Below are positions 9,207 to 13,597 of a stretch of 13,597 bases of DNA, piece by piece. The stretch is from assembly GCA_001798105.1 (NCBI GenBank), contig MGRI01000113.1, forward strand, positions 1 through 13,597, read 5' to 3'. The DNA is from Deltaproteobacteria bacterium RIFCSPHIGHO2_02_FULL_40_11 (GTDB lineage Bacteria > Bdellovibrionota > JACOXK01 > 2-02-FULL-40-11). Position numbers and translations under genes: made by a program. The stretch's first letter is position 1, and every line of letters begins with the position of its first letter. The notes beneath the pieces are model-generated. The model was not told the origin of the DNA, did no database searches, and was given only the letters and a program-made list of their open reading frames with translations.

Positions 9207-9466
9207 TTTTAGCAAAAGTTTTAGGACCTGTCGTTGCCACCGCAAAACATCCGTCTTTCATCGGAAGAACCATTTATGTGGTTCAACCTGTTGATTCACA
9301 AAAAAAACCGACAGGGAAAAGCTTTTTGGCGCTTGACAATGTGCAAGCTAGAAAAGAGGATCTTGTTTTGGTTTTACGCGAGGGAAATGGGTGTCGTCAG
9401 ATTCTAAAAGACGATTTGGCCCCAGTAAATGCATTGATTACGGGGATTGTAGATCAGGTGGATTGA
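9203..9466 (+). CDS. BMC-P pentameric vertex protein (EutN/CcmL family), paralogue 3
   Basis: This is the shortest and most canonical of the three pentamers, at 87 residues. It runs from the opening strand MILAKVLGPVVATAKHPSFI through YVVQPVD, SFLALDNVQARKEDLVLVLREG and GCRQIL to the closing VNALITGIVDQVD. The LALD-VQ and G-G-RQIL features recall H. ochraceum Hoch_4425, from memory. The start at 9203 overlaps the preceding stop as ATGA. An in-frame ATG further upstream (9017) would begin inside the insertion region of pentamer 2 and adds unrelated residues, so it is rejected. It is the last gene of the operon. No intrinsic terminator is visible in the 91 bases before the next gene, so read-through into that gene is possible. 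Confidence 0.93.
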   Translation: MILAKVLGPVVATAKHPSFIGRTIYVVQPVDSQKKPTGKSFLALDNVQARKEDLVLVLREGNGCRQILKDDLAPVNALITGIVDQVD

Positions 9467-9491
9467 TTCTTTGCATCAAATATGTTAAAAG

Positions 9492-9534
9492 TTGCACAAA
9501 ATATATGCATCCGGGTCAGATCCCTTTGCACAAA
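9492..9534. repeat. Direct repeat TTGCACAAA with imperfect palindrome between
   Basis: TTGCACAAA occurs at 9492-9500 and again at 9526-9534, 34 bases apart. Between them lies CCGGGTCAGATCCC, whose ends (GGG...CCC) form a short imperfect palindrome. The GGGTCAGA-CCC-TTTGCAC pattern resembles sequences I associate with REP elements near Y1-type transposases, but no transposase is nearby. It could be an element relic or a pair of regulator sites in front of the outer-membrane gene. Confidence 0.45.
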
Positions 9535-9557
9535 TTGTAAACATTGGAGGACATCAA

Positions 9558-10349
9558 ATGAAGCTTAGTTTAAAACCTTTTGTTTTATTAAGTATTTTAG
9601 TCGGTTATACAGGACAAGCTGCTATTAACCTTTCTAGTTTAGAAGACTTAAAAAATAGAACCAATAGCGAATTGAGACGGTTTACAGAATTTACGGGGAT
9701 GACTTCAAAGTTTAGATCCCTTTCGCCTGCCAGTCCCTTGGGAATTTTGGGATTCGATGCGGGGATTGAGCTCACAACAATTCCTACCGATGCCTTTCAA
9801 GTTTTTGATGAAAAAATTGATGTGCCGCCTGCATTTCCAAGACTGTCTTTGGCGAAAGGAATTACCCCTAATTTGGATATCGAAGTTTCGGCGTTGGTAC
9901 CTGCAGTTTTGGGAAATCAAATCAATCTGCCCGAAGAATTAAAAGAACTTTTGGTGTATGGCGGCGGGTTTAAATACACGATGCTTCGTGAAAAGGGGCT
10001 GGTTCCTTTTTCTTTGGCCCTTCGGGCATCTTATACGCGCTTAAACTTAAGTTTTTTTCATTTAGATACCTATTCAGGAGATTTTTCTGTAAGCCGTTCT
10101 TTATCTTTACCGCTTTTACCGGTTTCCATTACGCCTTTTGCAGGGTTGGGCTATGTCAATATTAATGGGGAATTTAAAGATGAAAACTTGGATTTAATCA
10201 AAGCATCGAAAACACATCAAATTCAAGACTATCGTTATTTTGCAGGCGCAAGTCTCAAGCTTTTTATTTTTGATGTCACAGGGCAAGCAGATTTTGGAAA
10301 TCCCGCAGACGCCAATACGTATAGTTTAAAAATAGGGCTAGAGCTGTAA
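9558..10349 (+). CDS. Probable outer-membrane beta-barrel protein, function unknown
   Basis: The 263-residue protein starts with a Sec signal peptide (MKLSLKPFVLLSILVGYTGQAA). The rest alternates polar and hydrophobic residues in strands with short turns, for example VPFSLALRASYTRLNLSFF, LPVSITPFAGLGYVNINGEF, YRYFAGASLKLFIFDVTGQADF and the final YSLKIGLEL. This pattern suits a small beta-barrel of the outer membrane; I do not recognise a named family. The ATG at 9558 is chosen because GGAGG lies seven bases upstream and the signal peptide begins there; the frame is open further upstream, but the extra residues destroy the signal peptide. It lies 91 bases after the BMC operon on the same strand and may be read with it or from its own promoter. 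A role in uptake of the microcompartment substrate is only a thought. Confidence 0.75.
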   Translation: MKLSLKPFVLLSILVGYTGQAAINLSSLEDLKNRTNSELRRFTEFTGMTSKFRSLSPASPLGILGFDAGIELTTIPTDAFQVFDEKIDVPPAFPRLSLAKGITPNLDIEVSALVPAVLGNQINLPEELKELLVYGGGFKYTMLREKGLVPFSLALRASYTRLNLSFFHLDTYSGDFSVSRSLSLPLLPVSITPFAGLGYVNINGEFKDENLDLIKASKTHQIQDYRYFAGASLKLFIFDVTGQADFGNPADANTYSLKIGLEL

Positions 10350-10354
10350 AGACC

Positions 10355-10735
10355 TTACTGCGAAATAAAAAAGCCCTTAAACGTTTTTTGGTAATACCCA
10401 GCCTTTAAATTTCCATCGCGAAGCAGTTGATCAATGTTTTTTGCATCTTCATAACTATTGGCTTTGAGTTGATACACACCCTCTTGGCATTTGGCATGAA
10501 TCTTCCAATTTCCATTTTGATAATCATAGGTGATATGTTTTGCAACATTACTGGATGCCGGCATGCGATGATCTGTGCTTTCTGTGATTTGACAGGTCTG
10601 AAAATTCCAAGCTGAAAGGCCTGTTTTTTCTTGAACCTTTCCTTTGACGACATCTTCTAAAATATCTCCAAATTGTGCCAAAGCAGTGCTCGCCACAAAG
10701 GCAATGACGAGTCCGAGTAAAAAGTATTTTTTCAT
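10355..10735 (-). CDS. Small secreted protein of unknown function
   Basis: The 126 residues begin with a clear signal peptide, MKKYFLLGLVIAFVASTALA, with cleavage expected before QFGD. The mature ~106-residue domain has two cysteines close in sequence to WNFQTCQITE and HAKCQEGVYQL, which could form a disulfide in the periplasm. It also has Trp/Tyr-rich segments such as ITYDYQNGNWKIH and a final GYYQKTFKGFF. I recognise no family. The ATG follows a strong AGGAGG Shine-Dalgarno. It is convergent with the outer-membrane gene, the two stops being five bases apart, and divergent from mnmH with 88 bases between. Confidence 0.75.
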   Translation of the reverse strand: MKKYFLLGLVIAFVASTALAQFGDILEDVVKGKVQEKTGLSAWNFQTCQITESTDHRMPASSNVAKHITYDYQNGNWKIHAKCQEGVYQLKANSYEDAKNIDQLLRDGNLKAGYYQKTFKGFFISQ

Positions 10736-10771
10736 ATTTCCTCCTACTTTGCTTATCGGAGATGCTCAGAA

Positions 10772-10777
10772 ATTCTA
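10772..10777 (-). promoter_or_regulatory. Candidate -10 box for the 10355-10735 gene
   Basis: On the minus strand TAGAAT matches the sigma70 -10 at five of six positions and would give a leader of about 30 bases containing the AGGAGG ribosome-binding site. The -35 at 17 bases (CAGAAA) is poor, so this is tentative. Confidence 0.3.
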
Positions 10778-10823
10778 AAGCTCACGGATTGCACTTTCTG
10801 GAAGGGTAAGATACGAAGAGACA

Positions 10824-11867
10824 ATGCTTCAAAAAATTTCGATTCAAAAAGCACTTTCACTTCAAAATTCGAAGTTCATCGATGTGCGTACCCCCTTAGA
10901 GTTTGAAGAAGGAACGATTCCAGGGGCAATCAATATTCCGCTTTTAAGTAACGAAGAGCGTATTGAAATTGGAACTTTGTATAAGCAAAAAGGGCCGCTT
11001 CAGGCAAGAGCCAGGGGATTAGAACTTGTATCTCCAAAATTCCACAAAATTTTAAACGATGTAAAAGCTTCTGTCATCCCCGTGAATGCGGGGATCCAAA
11101 AACCTGTTTTCTTTTGTTGGCGTGGGGGATTGAGAAGCCAAACGGTTGCCACGGTTTTGGATTTAGCGGGACTAGATGTATGGGTCGTTGAAGGTGGGTA
11201 TAAAGCGTATCGAAAAGAAGTTTTAGATGTGCTAAGCCGCCCCCTTCCTTTTCAATTCATTACGCTTTACGGCTTTACAGGAAGTGGTAAGACAGAACTG
11301 CTTCAAAATTTAAAAAAGCAGGGAGCACCTACCATTGATTTAGAAGCTTTGGCCTGTCATCGAGGGTCTGCCTTTGGGCATGTGGGAATTGTAAAGCCCC
11401 AAACCCAAAAACAATTTGAAGCGCTTTTATATCGAGAAGTCATGGGGTATCAAAACGAAAAATATGTTTTGATTGAAGGCGAAAGTCGCAGAATCGGACC
11501 TGTTCTTTTGCCGGAAGCTTTTTTAAATCAAATGCTTCGGGGAAAAAGAATTTTAATTCAAGGATCCCTACCCTTTCGAACACAAAGAATCTTAGAGGAA
11601 TATTTTAAAACACCTCAAAATATTGAACAAATTAAAACTGCAACCCTTGCCATTCAAAAACGATTGGGCGGGGTACTCTTTAAAAACTTAATGTCTTTCT
11701 TAGAAACCAAAGATTACCAAGCGTTTACAAGTTCTATTTTAGAAAATTACTATGATAAAAATTATAAGTATAGTTCAGATCAAAGTTTGTCTTTTGAAGA
11801 CAACCTTCCCATTCATTCACAAAACGACTTGGATCAGGCAGTTCCGTATTTTTTAAGAATGGTTTGA
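10824..11867 (+). CDS. mnmH: tRNA 2-selenouridine synthase MnmH (SelU/YbbB)
   Basis: MnmH replaces sulfur with selenium in 2-thiouridine at the wobble position (U34) of tRNAs for Lys, Glu and Gln, using selenophosphate; it works through a geranylated intermediate. The 347 residues comprise an N-terminal rhodanese domain (FIDVRTPLEFEEGTIPGAIN, 18-37) with the catalytic Cys98 in FFCWRGGLRS. A P-loop domain follows, with Walker A GFTGSGKT (150-157), IDLEALACHRGSAFG (171-185) and ENYYDKNYKY near the end. Length is close to the E. coli enzyme (about 364). The oddity is a stretch SVIPVNAGIQ (83-92) encoded by a REP-like palindrome inserted in frame just before the active-site cysteine. The 3' end overlaps the convergent rfaE2 gene by 34 bases. 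No selD is visible here. Only a weak purine stretch (GAAGAG) precedes the ATG. Confidence 0.93.
   Translation: MLQKISIQKALSLQNSKFIDVRTPLEFEEGTIPGAINIPLLSNEERIEIGTLYKQKGPLQARARGLELVSPKFHKILNDVKASVIPVNAGIQKPVFFCWRGGLRSQTVATVLDLAGLDVWVVEGGYKAYRKEVLDVLSRPLPFQFITLYGFTGSGKTELLQNLKKQGAPTIDLEALACHRGSAFGHVGIVKPQTQKQFEALLYREVMGYQNEKYVLIEGESRRIGPVLLPEAFLNQMLRGKRILIQGSLPFRTQRILEEYFKTPQNIEQIKTATLAIQKRLGGVLFKNLMSFLETKDYQAFTSSILENYYDKNYKYSSDQSLSFEDNLPIHSQNDLDQAVPYFLRMV
11073..11096. repeat. 24-nt REP-like palindrome inserted in frame in mnmH
   Basis: This is the same element as at 6220-6243, with identical outer bases (gtcatcccc and ggggatc) and length. The stem is ATCCCCG (11076-11082) with CGGGGAT (11089-11095), and the loop includes GAA. 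At the stem positions where the copies differ (A-T versus G-C) pairing is kept. It encodes VIPVNAGI within the MnmH rhodanese domain. Confidence 0.85.
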
Positions 11868-12319
11868 ATCAGGTTTGTGGTAGATTTTCCCGAAAGATAT
11901 CGAATTGTTTTTACTTTTCCCCCATTTTGAAGAACGGTTGTGGCGCCCACAATATCTTTTATTTTCCAATCTCCCCCTTTTACCAAAATATGGGGTTTTA
12001 AAAATTGAATCAGGTTGAAAGGTGTGGGTTGAGAAAAAGACGTTACAAAATCTACGCATTCCAAAGCTGCCATAATTTCAGCTCTTTGTTTGAAAGGTAC
12101 AAGCGGGCGGTTCGGGCCTTTAATTTTTTGAACCGAGGCATCTGAATTTAAAGCCAGGACTAAAATATCTCCTAGTTTTTTAGCTTTTTGCAAATATTGG
12201 ACGTGGCCTACGTGTAGAAGATCAAAACAGCCATTGGTGAAGACGACTTTTTTCTTTTTGCGTGGTAAAAGAATTTTTTTAAGTGCTTGGGGTGTTTTAA
12301 TTTTTTGATGTGTGGACAC
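11834..12319 (-). CDS. rfaE2: D-glycero-beta-D-manno-heptose 1-phosphate adenylyltransferase (stand-alone HldE C-domain type)
   Basis: This enzyme activates heptose 1-phosphate with ATP to give ADP-heptose, the precursor of the LPS inner core. The 161 residues form one cytidylyltransferase-like domain: nucleotide-binding GCFDLLHVGHVQYL (30-43) with the HxGH motif HVGH (36-39), LNSDASV, the substrate loop VKGGDW (113-118), and SGKSTTNLI (143-151). The kinase domain found fused in E. coli HldE is absent, so a separate kinase (HldA/RfaE1) must be encoded elsewhere. Related single-domain enzymes of other nucleotide sugars share these motifs, but GGDW and STT favour heptose. The start is a GTG 23 bases inside the upstream membrane-protein gene, with GGGAAGG about ten bases before it, so the two are likely translated together. 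The 3' end overlaps mnmH. Confidence 0.9.
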   Translation of the reverse strand: MSTHQKIKTPQALKKILLPRKKKKVVFTNGCFDLLHVGHVQYLQKAKKLGDILVLALNSDASVQKIKGPNRPLVPFKQRAEIMAALECVDFVTSFSQPTPFNLIQFLKPHILVKGGDWKIKDIVGATTVLQNGGKVKTIRYLSGKSTTNLIQTILKKYGTA

Positions 12320-12761
12320 GTGTTAAAAGCCTTCCCAGTGTGGGGAGTTTAAATAAAATGAAAAATCCATAATAAAAAACATACATTAAAACCAGTAGTC
12401 CGATGAATGCATAAAACACGAATGGTTTGGATAAAAGTTCGAGGAATTCTAAGCGCGATAAATGTTCTAATTGGAAAACCGTGATCGTTAGGGAACTTCC
12501 ATACATCAAAAAAACAAAAACGTGATCTAAGGTTATGGCGCAGAGTGTTTTAAAAAATAACCGGACAAAAGAGGGCCTCGCGACGGGTTGTTGCGTAGGT
12601 GCGGTTTGTTTTTTAGGGATCTTAAAAGCAACTTTTTGAAGAACTTCTTTAGAAAGAGAAGGCCGTCTAATTTTTGGTCTTTCCCTTTCTTGAACGTGTG
12701 GCGGTTGAATGCCCAGTCCTGTCCCTAGGGCTTTAAACTCAAAAGAATCATCATTGGACAT
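12297..12761 (-). CDS. Small membrane protein, probable RDD-like family
   Basis: The 154-residue protein has a charged, Pro- and Lys/Arg-rich cytosolic N-terminal region (1-65) and two hydrophobic segments (about 75-97 and 113-137). An Asp sits at the start of the first (ITLDHVFVF). The second is followed by KLPTLGRLLTRVHT, resembling the GQTLGKRL-type motif that closes the second helix in RDD proteins, so I call it RDD-like; it is shorter and more degenerate than typical. Function is unknown. It lies between rsmE and rfaE2 on the same strand and its 3' end overlaps the rfaE2 start by 23 bases. No Shine-Dalgarno is close to the ATG; a -10-like box sits six bases upstream. Confidence 0.7.
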   Translation of the reverse strand: MSNDDSFEFKALGTGLGIQPPHVQERERPKIRRPSLSKEVLQKVAFKIPKKQTAPTQQPVARPSFVRLFFKTLCAITLDHVFVFLMYGSSLTITVFQLEHLSRLEFLELLSKPFVFYAFIGLLVLMYVFYYGFFILFKLPTLGRLLTRVHTSKN

Positions 12762-12767
12762 ATATGT

Positions 12768-12797
12768 ACTATACCTTGTAGCTTAGAGGTGATTCAA
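12768..12797 (-). promoter_or_regulatory. Candidate promoter with -10 abutting the RDD-like gene start
   Basis: On the minus strand TTGAAT (12797-12792) is followed after 18 bases by TATAGT (12773-12768), five of six -10 matches. The predicted start of transcription falls at the ATG (12761), implying a leaderless mRNA. The -35 lies inside the end of rsmE. Confidence 0.4.
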
Positions 12798-13514
12798 GTC
12801 GCCTTTTACGTATTGTAAAATGGCTGAAACACAAGGGGCAACCGTTTCTGTGCGTAAAATTCGCTTTCCCAAAGAGGCTCCGTGCCATTGGTTTTGAAGG
12901 GCAAGCGCGACCTCCTCTTGTGTAAATCCCCCTTCGGGTCCAATGAGAAGGGTGTATGTTTTGGCCTTTGTATTTTGAAGGATGTCTTGAAAAGATTTTG
13001 CAGTTTCAAGCTCATAAAAAAGAATTTTTTCACCTAAAAACGCTTGTTTTAAAAATACTTCAAGCCTGAGAGGCGTATAAACTTGAGGCACTTTCGTTCG
13101 GCCACATTGTTCACTTGCATGGCGCGCAATGCTTTCCCAGCGTTTGAGCTTATTTTCAGATACTTTTTGCATAATTGTGCGTTTCGAAAGAATGGGCTGC
13201 AAGCTTGTGATCCCAAGCTCTGTTATTTTTGGAATCAAGTCGTCTAGTTTTTGGCCTTTGGGAATGGCTTGGGCAATATGAATCTGAATGGGGGACTCTT
13301 TATTGACTTTTGTTTGTGAGAGAATGGAAAGGGTGACTTTGGTTTTTCCAATCTCCTGAATACAAGCTTCATATTCGTGTTCGGAGCCATTAAAGAGAAA
13401 AAGCTTGTCGCCTACCGTAAGACGGAGTACATGGGTCAGATAGTGAAACACTTCTCCGGATAATATCAGTTTGGAATGTGGGGTGAGTGTTTCTGTTACA
13501 TAAATTCGACTCAT
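12783..13514 (-). CDS. rsmE: 16S rRNA m3U1498 methyltransferase RsmE
   Basis: RsmE methylates N3 of U1498 in 16S rRNA within the assembled 30S subunit, using SAM. The 243 residues have an N-terminal PUA-like RNA-binding part (for example LSGEVFHYLTHVLRLTVGDKL, about 18-38) and a C-terminal SPOUT (alpha/beta knot) domain. The latter shows IPKGQKLDDLIPKITELG (84-101), EQCGR (135-139), the SAM-binding IGPEGGFTQEE (191-201) and the knot motif RILRTETVAP (218-227), all characteristic. The ATG at 13514 is chosen because the protein then begins MSRIYV, as RsmE usually does (short basic N-terminus); a GTG at 13565 would add 17 unrelated residues. It is the first gene of a minus-strand group leading to the RDD-like protein and rfaE2. 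Confidence 0.95.
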   Translation of the reverse strand: MSRIYVTETLTPHSKLILSGEVFHYLTHVLRLTVGDKLFLFNGSEHEYEACIQEIGKTKVTLSILSQTKVNKESPIQIHIAQAIPKGQKLDDLIPKITELGITSLQPILSKRTIMQKVSENKLKRWESIARHASEQCGRTKVPQVYTPLRLEVFLKQAFLGEKILFYELETAKSFQDILQNTKAKTYTLLIGPEGGFTQEEVALALQNQWHGASLGKRILRTETVAPCVSAILQYVKGDLNHL

Positions 13515-13597
13515 GGGTTTCTTATGTAGCACAATGTGTGCAGATTTAGAACAGGCAAAACCCACATCGCCCCCTTAAGTATTCTGTCGCTTCATGG

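Noticed and set aside
9492..9557. Upstream start for the outer-membrane protein
   Set aside because: The extra 22 residues would bury the signal peptide, and GGAGG sits seven bases before the ATG at 9558.
9467..9557. Terminator after the BMC operon
   Set aside because: I looked for a GC-rich stem followed by T residues in this gap and found none.
6220..11096. Palindrome copies as a CRISPR array
   Set aside because: Only two copies, nearly 5 kb apart, one inside a gene; no spacers and no cas genes.
13515..13565. GTG extension of rsmE
   Set aside because: The 17 added residues do not resemble RsmE, which normally starts with a short basic stretch like that at 13514.

Overview
The window (about 13.6 kb, moderate-to-low GC judged by eye) comes from a Gram-negative bacterium. 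An LPS-heptose nucleotidyltransferase (RfaE2/HldE C-terminal type), several signal peptides and a probable outer-membrane protein point to an outer membrane. The shell proteins resemble, from memory, those of the myxobacterium Haliangium ochraceum, so a 'deltaproteobacterial' lineage (Myxococcota, Bdellovibrionota or a relative) is my best guess. No taxonomic marker search was possible.

Layout. Positions 1-617 hold the 3' part of ftsZ on +, convergent with a small secreted protein on - (622-1071). A divergent promoter region then leads to a GT-C-type membrane glycosyltransferase (1153-2613) and ligA (2618-4618), both on +. A SAM methyltransferase lies on - (4621-5538). A seven-gene bacterial microcompartment (BMC) operon runs on + from 5597 to 9466: double-domain trimer, hexamer, pentamer, CoA-acylating-type aldehyde dehydrogenase, PduT-like trimer, and two more pentamers. 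Next come a probable outer-membrane beta-barrel protein (+, 9558-10349), a small secreted protein (-, 10355-10735) and mnmH/selU (+, 10824-11867). The last block is on -: rfaE2 (11834-12319), a small RDD-like membrane protein (12297-12761) and rsmE (12783-13514). No gap between genes exceeds about 100 bp. I saw no tRNA, rRNA, CRISPR array or transposase.

The BMC operon is the centre of interest. It encodes every structural class needed for a closed shell (one hexamer, two trimer types, three pentamers) but only one enzyme. That enzyme is an aldehyde dehydrogenase with a PduP/EutE-like catalytic cysteine and an N-terminal amphipathic helix that could be an encapsulation peptide. No signature enzyme, phosphotransacylase, alcohol dehydrogenase or regulator is present, and genes on either side mark the operon's limits. 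The aldehyde-generating step must therefore be encoded elsewhere or be novel. The last three genes are joined by ATGA stop/start overlaps. The hexamer gene, in contrast, follows a stem-loop and has a near-perfect Shine-Dalgarno, which fits the high copy number a hexamer needs.

A second theme is small palindromic repeats. Two copies of a 24-nt REP-like palindrome, with compensating stem changes, occur in this window. One lies between the BMC trimer and hexamer genes; the other sits in frame inside mnmH, just before the rhodanese active-site cysteine. A different tandem hairpin coincides with an extra ~24 residues in the second pentamer. Three transcription units also have sigma70-like boxes almost abutting the start codon with no Shine-Dalgarno, suggesting leaderless or near-leaderless mRNAs.
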